Assembly: GCA_025084515.1 (NCBI GenBank)
Contig: JAJAGP010000887.1
Span: 186,001 to 250,000 of the forward strand
Length of the DNA: 64,000 nucleotides
Direction: 5' to 3'
Source: Ancistrus triradiatus
Lineage: Eukaryota; Chordata; Actinopteri; Siluriformes; Loricariidae
This document shows positions 32,301 through 44,500 of this stretch, in pieces. How positions within the stretch are numbered: position 1 is the first letter of the stretch; each line of letters begins with the position of its first letter. The notes beneath the pieces are model-generated. The model did no database searches and was not told where the DNA came from. It saw only the letters and a list, made by a program, of their open reading frames with translations. Position numbers and translations under genes: made by a program.

Positions 32301-34189
32301 GGTCATGTTATCTGCAATGAAATGAAGGTCAAAGTAAATGTAAGAGACAGTGCATTTTTTTAATTTCCGTTTTCTGTAGTCACAACTTTTTCTGATTTGG
32401 GGTTGTATAACTAAGAGTGGTGTGATGAAACCGAGTCAAGTACCTGCCATGGCTTTCCTTATTAAACATTTACAACTTCTAATGAGAAGACTGCAAATTA
32501 GATATCCATCTACCTGAACAAACTAACTCACTCACTCACTCAACCTGCTTAATCTAGTTCAGTGTCAAAGAGGGCACCAGGGCTTAACTGGCAGAACAGG
32601 GTGCAGGAAACCAGAGTACCTGTAGGAAACCCACACAAACACAACTACATATAGGCATTGGTCACTATATCTCCCCACGCCTTACAGAATGGACTGGGCA
32701 CAGGAGAGAGTAATCCTGCACACCCCACTTTGATGTTGCAAGCTCAGCCTGTGGTGCAAACTCTCATCCTCAGGAACTTCTGTTTTTAGCAGCTGGCTCT
32801 TACCTCAAAACTACAAGAGTTCCTTCTTTTGATTGAACTGTAGGCAAAAGATGTTAGAGCATTGCATGTTGCTGATGGTCATGAATTAATGCAATAAATT
32901 GCTGTCTGTTTCTCTACTGAAAAAAATTAACTCGGCTTTTTTGATTGATTAAGCAGTTACTCTGTCAGCCTTATACCCCACGACAGTACCATTTTAATGC
33001 CATAGATCTCGACTTTTCAAGTAAAAATGTAATTTTATCTTCCAAAAGATTTTCTGCAGCATACTTCAGCAACAATGAAAAGGGGATAAAAGTTGCTGAG
33101 TAGTACACAAAGGTTCCACACAAAAATGGGAAAGTCCTTTATCAATTTACATGAGCAAAGTTAGTATTTTTTTTGGAAAACAGTCTTGTGATGCTGACAG
33201 TCCTGTGGCACAACACGCAATCGGGACTATGGTTTCCATAGTAACAGAGGGATTGCATTTTTCTGTTTGAACTTCTGAATGGCGGTTACATAACTCATAT
33301 CAGACACAAATGGAATCCTATTAGGGTTAGATAAGTCCCACAAGCTGTATTCTAATTTTGAAAATAACACGTAACACATTTGGTTTGACAAGTGGTTAGT
33401 TGAAACATTTAAGTCAAGCACCACCTGTTAGATATTGAATTTTGGCACCAATCGTTCAAAGACCTTTAAAGATCATCTAAAGGCCACTTGCCAGCCACTT
33501 CATAAGGAACATCTTTACTGTCACACAATGATGCAATAAGTCAGCCATGTGGCAGCTTCGCAAACATAAACTCATGCAAACACAGGTCAAGGGCTTCAGT
33601 TAATATTTACAACAAACATCCAACTGACTTAAACAGGAAAGCTAAATATTGAAAAAAACTTCCCTTGATCTGAAAAATCATTATTTTTTCCTCAAATAGT
33701 GCCGATAGTAGGGTCTGAATGTGGAGTAAACAGCAAGGACCCAAATTGCCTTGTGACAACAGTTCAAGGTGGAGGTAAGGAACTGTAGAGAATTTTTCCT
33801 AGAACAACTGGGCACCCTAACTCTCCAGGGTGATTAATTCGTTAGGTTTTAAAAATGTATTCTATAATAAACTGGTGTTTAATATGTTAATTCATGTAGT
33901 GTTATTGTCGATCAATACCTTAGAGTTGTTAAAGAGGGTTAGTTTATCTAACTGTCTGTTGAATCCCAATCCATCAATAATACTTTAAAAGATCAAAAGA
34001 TCACAAAAGACCCCAACATCACATCCATCATAACAATCATTGACATCTGGTCATGTTAGTACAGCTTTCAAGACAGGAAGACTTGTGTTTAAAAAAAAAA
34101 AAAAAACACAGCCCACACTGGACACCTTAGACATAAAACTACTACAACCTAATAATAAGTCTTGTTTTTCCTCTTGAAAGTTTTTTTTA
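32299..34189. other. intergenic AT-rich DNA
   Basis: No gene is supported. The part 32520-32700 (ACTCACTCACTCAACCTGCT, AACCAGAGTACCTGTAGGAA, ACCCACACAAACACA) looks like an old copy of the common fish repeat seen at 14050. The rest has no feature I recognise. Confidence 0.4.
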
Positions 34190-34960
34190 AAACATGCCAT
34201 ATATACACTCAGCCAGAGCAGGTGGAACACATGGACTCCGCCTCTGTTGAGACTGCATATCCTCCCCGTTTCCTAACATCTGTTAGACGTGTGTTGTAAT
34301 GTAAGAAAGTCCATGTGTTCTAGACTTAGCTCTTTCCTTGGAAACTATATTTCCAGCTGCAGAGAGGACATTCTAGGAAGGTGTTGATATGGTCAGGTAG
34401 ACACAAATAAGTCTTTGCAAGAACAAGGAAGGAGAAGGAAACCTTGCCTCATTTCTAACACTGCAGAGGATCTGCACTTTTGGGCAGAGGCTGTTCATTC
34501 ATTAAATGATTGATGACGTCATCTGTCTTGTCCCCACTGTCATACAGGTAGTCCAGCAAAGACACAGACCTCTTCTCTGTAACATCTGTTGATGTCTAGA
34601 CCTCTGTGGTGTGATGCTGCTGTTGATTCTCAGTCACTCTCCTCTTTGTGTTCAGTGTAAGGGCTTGTGCTTTCATGTGCAGCTTCAGGCTTTCATCTGG
34701 GAATAGGAATTTCAGTCTATGAAACCTTGGATCCAGAACAGTTGCACCTAAACCAGTGTTTGTAGCAACATCATTGTAAGTCATCACAACCCCCCACCTT
34801 ATTCAGAGTGCCTGTGCTGCATCAGCCTGAAATGTCTGTACATGGATGTTGTCTAAAGCTACTTCTCTCTGCCTCCACTCATTAAAGGATTGAATGAGAG
34901 TCACATATGACCCTCCATCCTTCTTCTTTCACGTGCCATTGTTTAATACTTTGAGCAAAA
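34190..34960 (-). pseudogene. hAT transposase C-terminal remnant
   Basis: On the minus strand the open frame 34787-34596 reads VATNTGLGATVLDPRFHRLK then FLFPDESLKL, matching the LDPRFKxLxFL region before the C-terminal domain of hAT transposases. Further along, at about 34420-34240, decayed pieces LVLAKTYLCLPDHI and WKYSFQGKS match the dimerisation domain (consensus YLCIPATS...SAAG) and NTWTFLHYNTRLTDV its end. Several stops and frameshifts are present. It is the 3' half of a dead hAT element; no BED finger is nearby. Confidence 0.72.
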
Positions 34961-35221
34961 GAAAAAGACAGGAGAAAATTATTCATATATATTTCATATA
35001 TTGGACTATGCAAATGTGTTAGACCACCATTAGTTTACATATACCATTGTTTTAGCTAAAGTCTAATACCGATATATAATTATTTCTCAGTGTCTTTAAT
35101 GGAACAAAACCAGAACATACAGGGAATGTGTATGCAGCAACCGGGTTTAAAATTATTTTCCTATTAACTGTAAAACATGAACATGGCACAATAACACTGG
35201 GTTTTGCCTTTTCTTGTGGTC

Positions 35222-37867
35222 CAGGGGGGTATTTCAGAAAGCAGGTTTAGTGAAAACTCAGAGTTAGCTGACTCAGAGTTTTCGGTTTCCCAAAGCAAGT
35301 TCAGCGTAACTTGGAGTCAGTTACTCCGGCAACATACTCCATGAAGCTAACCTTGCTAGCGGGTTTACTTCAACTAACCCTGAGTTTCTCACATCGAAGC
35401 ACAAACACTACGGAGAAATCTCCGTCAGGAGAGGCTGATCAGACCCCGCTTTAATGTTTCAACGTTCCCCGATGATTATCTGTGTGAGTCTTACCATCAG
35501 CACAGTCGATCATGTCTATTAACAATCTTCTCCGCTCTCTGTCGCTCATATGACACTCTGTGGACAGGCCCTGAGTTCGGTGAAAAGTCTTTGTGTTGCG
35601 CTCCAGGTTTAAGTGAATAGGAAGATTTCCCACAACATTAATGTGCAGGTAGGCCTAAACAATAGCAATTTTCATTACAAATGAAATACAAATGAAATAC
35701 AAATCACAATACAGTCACTGCAGTTAATTACTGTTCTGCGGTGTGAAGATCATATGTGATACAGCCCACATCATCAGCAACATGGAAGCAAAGTGGCTGT
35801 GCATGACTTGTAAAGTTTTCATGAGTGTACAGTGAGTGCTAGATTTGCCAATGGTGAATACATTTGGTTCTGTTTGCAACTGATAATTTAATCTGTACCC
35901 TTGTGTTATCTATCATAGGAGAGTTTGGTAATTACAGACAGAAGGTTCCCCTGCCAGCCCTATTTGCTGACCCATTGCCCTGATCCTGAGTCTGGCCCAC
36001 AGCAATGTTATAACTTGGCTCACTGCAGGACGTTAGTAAGGGTAGAGATGACCGTTGGGGATCTCAATGACTGGTGATCAGACAATGTCCCACTTATCCA
36101 GTGACCAATCCTGATATAAATCCTGACCACATCGCTAATGTATGAGATGGAAGAGGAGTTAGAGACTCAATCTGCTAAGATCATTTCTGATTAGCCTATC
36201 ACCTCCCCAGTGTCAAATAAAAACAATATGCCTGTCTTTTTACGAAGTCTTCTTTATTTCCTGCAAGTACAAATGCAGTACAGAGGTTAATATATTTTTC
36301 TTCAAACAAGTAAACTGATGTTCTTTTAATTGTAACTTTTAACTGATGTTCCAGTAGTTGTATTTCCATTATTATCTTTTATATATGCAGCCTTATATGA
36401 TCCATTTCTAAATTAGATTTTTCAATTTGTTTCTAAAAATACACCTTTCATACGGGGAGCTACAGGAACACAAAAAATGACATTGAATATCACAGCGCTA
36501 GGTCTAAGTCATGGGCCAATTCTGAACCACATCTTACTGAGATACATTGTTCTGGGGAGGTGGATGGACCTTCTTCCCCATTGTAATTTCCAGCATCACT
36601 CTGTATGATCAACAGTTAGATGTGATTTTCAAGGTGTAAACCTCAGTAGGCCTCTCTGTATCTTCCCTCTCTGTGGCAGCTGACAAGGCTTCTTCATTAC
36701 CTTCCTGCAATACAAATGAATGGCTCCGTCAGATTACACCAACAGTAACTGGTAGAAAATGTATTAGACTAGACAGTTAAATTATAACTTTAATTAATTT
36801 GACTAATATTACTAATTTAAACAAGACAATTTACCTAATTGGACTTTTTTTCTACAACAGTGTGCATCACAGTTTTTCAAATATGTAACTCTGAGTCACA
36901 ATGATATATGAAGAATCTGGAAAGGTAACTGCTGTCAATTACAAAGAATTGTACTGCTACAAGAAAATCTGTGTGTTGTGTATAGTAATGCATGGGTGGG
37001 CATCACTGATCCCACAGTGACAAAACGATGAATGTCTGGGGGGTGGCTGGGTCAGATGAGCTTTCTCCAGGGATGCATTCAGCAACAGGTCACCCAGTGT
37101 TTTGAATGAGTCCAATCTCTATTTTTGGCCCTCAGCCTTTTTCTATTGGCTATAATGGAGGTCAAATGTGAACACATCCAACAGTGAACAAATTTGGAGA
37201 CTTGTATAAATGTATAAATGTATAAAGGCATGTAGGTGTTGCTTTCAAATAGATAATATGAAATGCTGTTTGGAATGGCAGAACAATTACATTTATTTCC
37301 TTTCTTAGGAATTTTCACTAGCTACTTACATATATGACATAATCACTGAATATTATTTAATTAGGTATGGTAGGCTAAACAACATCACGATTGCATGTAA
37401 TGATATTATACCTTACCTGTTTGAACTATATTTTGTGTTTCATCTTCAGATCCTGATAAGTAGCTACATTTTGTGCTTGTTGGGTTGCACCTGCATAAAT
37501 ATTAACATACGCACACACACACGCACACACGTAAAATACTCGGAATAAAACTTTTTTCAGTTATTACTCACGCCATTGACTCGGGCAGCATTTTTTTGCC
37601 AAGCCAGATCACGTTATTTTGCTACTGCATTATTTTATATTTTATTATTTTATTTCCCCTAAATACATGCTCATATTATTCATACGCACATATTTCGAAC
37701 TCCAATGGGTTGAATTGCGAGGATTGAGCCCATTTATTTGTTCCCCATTGCCGTGCTGATCCGTGTTATCTGTGTTCCATTGATGAGGGCTTTGTGTCTC
37801 CTCGTGCATGAGCTTTACTCAGGGTTAACCCCAGGTTTGAACTCAGAGTTTGTTAAACCTGCTTTTT
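35222..37867 (+). mobile_element. PIF/Harbinger-type DNA transposon, degenerate
   Basis: The left terminus GGGGGGTATTTCAGAAAGCA then GGTTTAGTGAAAACTCAGAG has an inverted partner at the right, read in reverse as AAAAAAGCAGGTTTAACAAA then CTCTGAGTT (about 37830-37867). Within lies a broken Harbinger nuclease on the plus strand (35400-36190) and, on the minus strand in the right half, a Glu/Thr-rich fragment (36590-36710) that may be the second, Myb-like protein of such elements. About 2.65 kb. The right outermost bases are degraded. Confidence 0.75.
35400..36190 (+). pseudogene. Harbinger transposase remnant
   Basis: Near 35410-35500 the reading RRNLRQERLIRPRFNV then FPDDYLCESY resembles the N-terminal start of Harbinger nucleases (RxxRxRxNPLD...ExLYERYRF). 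At about 35755-35865 pieces CDTAHIISNMEAKW and CMTCKVFMSV-like sequence correspond to the region with WPGSxHDSR. At about 35936-36055 the reading FPCQPYLLTHCPDPESGPQQ and NLAHCRTLVRVEMT is the C-terminal DDE region. A large part in between is deleted and stops are frequent. HARBI1-type nuclease family; inactive. Confidence 0.72.
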
Positions 37868-38159
37868 TCATTTTTATATGATCTGTGTGTGTTTTGGGGT
37901 GTTGCTATAACAGGCTTTGTCTGCTTTAATGAAAATTTACTTTCATTTAATTTTGCCTGAAAGATTCCAGAAAATTTTATGGTAAACAGTTTTAGGGGTT
38001 TTTTTATGTGTAAGTTTACAACAGTTTACCAGCATTCATTAGTCAACAGCATGCAAAAATAGCATCAGACCGCGTCTGGGAGACATTTGACCATCTTGGC
38101 GTTCCATACGTGTAAATGCCATAACGGCGTTCCATATTCTTTCTGGTTGTACAAGCGGA

Positions 38160-38510
38160 AGTCCCGCCTTTAGGGTACATCTCAAATAGGATTTACGCAG
38201 TAACATACGTGCAAAGGGTAGGAAGTAACTGTTCATGTGCACTGCTTAGTGCACTTTATATACAATCGCACGTCATTTGTAATTCGTCCTTGAGAAACGG
38301 CACAGCTGGAGCAATAGACTAGCTAACACGTGAATAACATGGCGATTACTGCTTGTTGATCATTATGCTTTACTATTGAGAAACGTGCTACTAAACAGTA
38401 TTTGATCATAAGAGTTGATTTTGTTGATACGATTTTAGGAACCGCGAGGGTTTGTGTTTAAACTTAGGTGGCAGTTAGACTTGGATTGTAAGAGTAAAGT
38501 CGGACAGGTC
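38160..38510 (+). promoter_or_regulatory. AAMP: AAMP upstream region, candidate promoter and 5' UTR
   Basis: The segment directly before the AAMP start codon is free of transposon motifs. It has TTTATATACAA (about 38253), a CRE-like CACGTCAT (38267) and AACATGGCGATTACTG (about 38336), which resembles a YY1-type site common near starts of housekeeping genes. The transcription start is not known. The minimum 5' UTR could be about 170 bases. Confidence 0.4.
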
Positions 38511-41500
38511 ATGGAGAACTCAGAAGAAGGCAGCGTGCAGCTCCACGGAGATGAGGAGATCATCGAGGTTATTGATCTCAGTGACACTGAGCAGACTGCA
38601 GGTGCTGGTTTGGTTCAACTTCTATACAAAATGCAGCGATGATCAGTTCACTGTTCTCATCTGACTGACTGGACAGAGCCTGACAGTGCTAAAGCAATAG
38701 CATTTCCGATGTGTTTGAGGAAAACTTACCTCTGTATGTTTTAGATGATCTGGCAGAGGACTTGGAGGATGTGTATTTTGCTGATGCTGAGGGGAACGCA
38801 GATGATGAAGACTGGGAGACCGAAGATGAGGAGATGGAAGCAGGGCAGGATGACAGCGATCTTACGTTTACTAAACACACAGGTAATGTTTTCTTTCTCT
38901 CATCTCCACTTTACTGAGCCATGGACTGTATGTTTATCTTTTAAATAATCCACTTGTTCTCTACCTAACTGGGTTGATATTTTTCACGTACAGAAATAAT
39001 TTAAGTATATTTTTTCTGTGCCCCAAAAATGCATTCACTGTGGTATATTTTAAACACCTTAGTGTCAATTGAAGATGGAATTTGCTATTCGTTCTATCCA
39101 GTCATATTTCTAACATTAGCATAGTTGGTATTGCCACACAAAAAAAGTTTTTTCGGACAGTCTGTAGTTAAGAAAAACTGCAAGAATGAATACTTATATA
39201 GAATATTTTATTAAACTGAAATAAATAAAGTAAAATACTTGGCACCTTTTATGCAGAATAATTTTGCAAAGGTTTGCTGAGTGTGTGTTTGTACTGGTGC
39301 TGTGGCTGGCTTATGCCTGTCGTGGACAGCTGGCTCTCTAAATTGGTCATAATCTTCGGCATAGTGGTTAGTTCACAGATGGTGAAATAAGTTAGTTGTC
39401 GAACTGTCTTTAATGGTGACCGATTTGCGACAGAGTTTACAGGTTGCCACCTGTCCTTTCAAAGCCTCACACAAGTGAGCAATTAAATCTAACGATGTAG
39501 ACTGCGAGGTTGTGTCTGTGTTTTGCTGGAGCTATTTGCTCACTCATTTTTAACTTCAGTCATGTGCTTTTAGATAGAACACCAGCTTGATTTGTGGTAC
39601 TACGACAGTAGTCCATCCTACCTGACTACATGATGCAGTCAACATATGAACTCTTAAGTTGTTGTTTTGACTGTTTGTTTGCAAAGTGAGTGACATACTG
39701 TCACTCAGTATGTATAATGTCAGCTCACACATCATTAAAACATAAATTAAAATATTATAGTAGACGATACATATCACACATTTATACTATATTAAGGGAC
39801 CTATAGAAAATCTTAATACCCCTTTGAAATGGGTACTGTTTTGTCTTGCAGTCCGAAATCTGAACTCACAAAAATAATATCTTTTTCCACCTTCATATAC
39901 ACATTTTGGATTTCAACAGTCGAGTAATGAGAAAGGGAAACGGTTCTGAAATGTGTTAAAAAACTGGAAAAATCCTTAGTTAATCCATTTAGTACTTTGT
40001 AGATCTTTTTTCTATCCATGATTCTATCTAATTATAAAAAACAGCCTACAGATACATTTTGTTTATCTTTTCTTTTAATGGAAACCTCTTCTAAAAAGAA
40101 AGATGGTGACAGCAGCTGCTTGCATGCTTATTATTGTTCTGAGTGTTATTGTTATTGTTCTGATGACATGGCTATAATATAGTATTATATCACTGCTCCC
40201 TTACTAGTACTGTGCTATCTAGGAAGACACTATTCACTGTAATAAGTAATAGTATTGGACACTTCATCGTCATCAGCATGTCATCACCGATCTGTCTAAT
40301 ATACAAACACACAGATTAAAGCTGGAATTGTGTTTAAGGCAGAATTATATTGTGAATTAATGCTAGTGAAAGCAGTGTGTTTTTCATGTATGGCTGCGTT
40401 CGTGCTGCTGTCGAGTGGTACTTGTTTGGCTATGTGTGATCGGCGCAGAATTGGTTATATGAGAAAGATCGGCCAATCCAGTCACCAGCCGATCTATCGG
40501 TGCATTTCTAGTACTGCACTAAATAAACTTTCAAAATGTGTCAGACATTTTTTAAACTGTTCAATTAATTGATTATACGTTTTAAAATGTGTAAATAAAG
40601 TTATTTTTCTGTTTAAATTCAGCTTATTCTTTAAGTTTTAGTGTTCACTGCATTTTGTAGTTCTGCAGTTACAGACTTGTAGTCCATCTGTTTTTTTTAC
40701 ATAGTTTGTTTGTCCAATTTACTCTGTTCTCTAATGGTCAGGACCCACACAGATGAGGTACTATTTGGGTGGTGGCTTATTCTCAGCATTAACACTGATG
40801 TGGTGGTGGTTTGTTAGTATTGTGCTCCTAGGAGTGGATCAGGCACTGCAGTGCTGCTGGAGATTTAAACCACCTCAGTGTTACTTAAAATAAAATAGTC
40901 CACCAGCCAAAACTGTCCTGTTACCAGCACTCTGTGAGCACTGATGAAGGATTAGAGGATGACTAACACAAACTGTGCAACAACAGATGAGCTACTGTCT
41001 CTGACTTTACATCTACAAGGTGAAGCAATAAGGTGAATGTCTCTAATAAAGTGGACAGCGAGTGAAGTGTTTTAAAACTCCGGCAGCACTGCTGTGTCTA
41101 ATCCAAACGTACCAGCTCAAATCAACAGACACTAACACACCACCACCACATCAGTGTCACTGCAGTGCTGAGAATGATCCACCATCCAAATATTACCTGG
41201 TCTTTGTGGGGTCCTGACCATTAGAGAACAGAGTAAATGGGACGAACAAAGTGTGTAGAGGAACAGATAGACTACAGTCTGTAGTTATAGAACTGCAAAG
41301 TGCAGTGACTACTAAAACTTAAATGAAGCATAAGCAGAATATGAATTAAAAAATGTAGAATGTCACTGAAATTCACATCATGACATTTGCACAGTGCCGT
41401 ATGTAAATACATTTGAGATTATACCATAGTACAGTATAATTATTCGCTACTCTATAACTCTACTCTTGTTCGTCCTCTGTGCCCACATCATCACGTTAGT

Positions 41501-44500
41501 TGCACATAAAATAGCCCTGCATATTAATGCTTAGACTGTCTTTTTGTTGCACCACCATACCTTTGACATTTTATTTGTTAAAAATGTAATACAAGTTTTG
41601 CAGAAACAATAAATGATCAACTAGAGTGATACCTAAAATTAAATGAGGGAATAGGAAGTGCAGCTTAAATATATTCCTCTAAATCTAATTTTAAGCTAAT
41701 AAAAGTGAGTTTCCACTGGCATTGTACATCGATAATCAAAACATTAAGACCACTCACAGATTAAATAATGGATAGCAAGCAGTCTGGTCCGGTAGTCAGT
41801 GTTGGATATGATGTGGGCAGCAATAAACGCCTGAGCAACTTTGATAAGGTACAAATTGTTACGCTCAGATGAGTGGGTTGGAGCAAGGATTGTCCATGTT
41901 TTCAGGCAGCAGTGGTGAGTGCCTACTGACAGATGTGTAATGATTTTGGGAACCCAAGGCTATGGTAATGAAGGCTATCCAGTCTTGAATGCACTCTGCT
42001 GAAGGTGGGACACAGTACACTTTGCTCAGTTTGGAGCTGCATAGTTGCAGAATAGGCAGAAAGCTAACCATGCTAACACTTGTCCACCATTAAAGGTGCC
42101 TAAAATAGGCAGGGAGTGTTCAAACTGGACTATGAGCAATGTAAACAGGTTTCCTGGTCCCGTTGTATTTTTATCCCCATCACATTCGGTGCTTTTCCTA
42201 TAACTTCCACATTTAGTTCTAACTAAATTTATTCATGTTTAAGCTTATGTTACCCCATACTGTAAAACATTTAGCTATGATTAATGTTTTGTTTTATATC
42301 TTTCCATTTAAATGTAGTATGCATTATTTGCAGCAAAATATCTTGTGGCAAGCAAATGATTTGTTTTCACAGTATATTCAATTATCTGGCTCAGGTTCTG
42401 TTTTCTGCGTCAGTTTGGACCCAGTGACAAACAGCTTGGCCGTCACTGGTGGTGAAGATGACAAGGCTTATGTATGGAATGTTGCAGATGGAGAGCTGCT
42501 GTTCGAGTGCACAGGTGTGTTGGAATTGTCATCCTATCAAGCATGACTGTTTGTTCTATGACTGCAACAGCACAAATTGCAACATTTGTTTATGTATTTT
42601 GTTTAGGTCATAAGGATTCTGTTACATGTGCAGTATTCAGCCATGACTCAAAGTTGGTAGCATCTGGAGACATGAGTGGCCTGATTAAAGTATGGAAAGT
42701 TGATACCAAAGAGGAGATTTGGTCTTTTGAAGTAGGAGATCTGGAGGTAAATTGTAGCCCATCAATATTAGTTGCCCTGTAGGGTGAGACATGATCAAGA
42801 ATACAGATCTGGAGAAAGTTATGAGACTAGATTTGTATAACCCCAACATCTGATTGACCATTGCCAAGCACAGTCACTGACATTTACCACCTATCTACAG
42901 AGTTATATGGTCTAGTCTTGTGAAGGACAAAGATAACATTCATTTTTACCAGGCTCAAAGCTTCATGCTTAAATGTCATATTATTTGGTGAATTTTCAGC
43001 TATGCTAGCTAGTTCATGGTAATTAGTAGGGATGCGACGGTACGTGGTGTTTTATGAAAATTTTGTTATGCCCCTACTGTTTAATACACACACACGTGAA
43101 CAATAGTATTACAATATGTCTGATTTCGAACCGGGATGACACGGTTTGTATAATGTGCGTCAGCATCTCACAGTAACACAACATGGCTGCAGCTGGTCAG
43201 AGTGCGGATTTCCCCAGAGAACAATCCTTGCCCACAGTCATCTAAATTGTGGGAGTGTCTTAGACATAGACCCAACAAAGCACCACACCGCTGGGCACAC
43301 TATGAACACTTGAGGTGAAAGAATCCCAGGGCACTTTGTTTAATGTTTATCCCCATCTCTGTTAGTAATAGTCACTTAAAATCAATTTTCTAAATGTTTA
43401 TTCATTGTGTCCATGCTAAATCATTTGTCCATTGCTGGTGTTACTAGTAGCGTAACGTTATACCGTGTATCATATAATGTTGCTATTCGGCCATTTTATA
43501 TTTTATTTTAAGAAAAATGGCAGAAACTAATGTTATACACTGTTGTTACAGTTTGTAAATAATTTCAGCTATTTCTCTTGCCATACACTCAATTATTTTT
43601 TTTTTTAAACATGTTTTGTAATTGTATCATTTTGCTTCTTCATATTAGTGGCTTCAGTGGCATCCCTGTGCATCAGTGCTTCTGGCAGGCACTGCTGATG
43701 GCAATATGTGGATGTGGAAGATACCAAGTGGAGATTGTAGGACTTTTCAGGGCCCAAACTGTCAGGCAACAAGTGGAAAAATCCTTCCTGATGGTACAAG
43801 AACCCAGACTTTGCTCCAAAACCTAAAATTGAAATCTAGCCATTGTTTTCACTAGGACACGCTGAGAATTGTCCTAGAATTACTGAATACACAAAATCCA
43901 CTCTAACAAGAGTTTAGTATTGAGAGTTATGTGATAAGTAAAGTTTTGCCTTTGTTTATCTGTTGCTCACACAAAGGAAAGAGAGCAGTGGTGGGGTATG
44001 AGGATGGGACGCTGCGAATGTGGGACCTTAAACAAGGCAATACCATCTATGTCATCAAAGGTAAATGTCAGAACGCTTTTTTTTTTTTTTTTAAAGAACA
44101 GAAGTTGAAATTATATGAAAAGATGAAAAGTAACTAACTTTAATTCTTAATTCAGTTCATAATTCAAAGTTTCAGGCACTCGATGGTTTGTTTGAGACAC
44201 GTTTGTTGCTGACATGATGAGAAGGAAGCATTATAGATTTCGGCTGCGTTTTGAGTGTACTTAGCTAGTCAACTAGATAGGCTCCCTAAATACCACATTA
44301 CTAAGTGATGGACTAGGGACACTTCTACAAGCATGTTATCCATTTTGAACACTACCTTGTCTCCTGCACGGAAACTTTCGTAGCGTGCTGTTTGGATTAC
44401 ATGATGGCCGAAAATAAGCCGTGAACTATCAATTCCGAAAACGATTGGAATAACGGATTTCATAAGACGTTTAAAACGGCATCACCCCACTGAATATGCC

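Noticed and set aside
38710..38744. Upstream extension of AAMP exon 2 in the same frame
   Set aside because: The in-frame ATG at 38711 lies before a good acceptor (ATGTTTTAG at 38736-38744), and splicing there joins exon 1 in phase to the conserved DDLAED sequence.
42235..42394. Open extension upstream of AAMP exon 3
   Set aside because: The reading before 42395 has no match to AAMP, while the acceptor at 42393-42394 continues exon 2 in phase with the conserved GSVFCVSLD.
43020..43480. Possible hAT element end in AAMP intron 4 (GGGATGCGACGGTACGTGG)
   Set aside because: The start resembles hAT-type termini and a MAAAGQSADF-like frame follows, but I found no paired terminus or domain; too weak to list.
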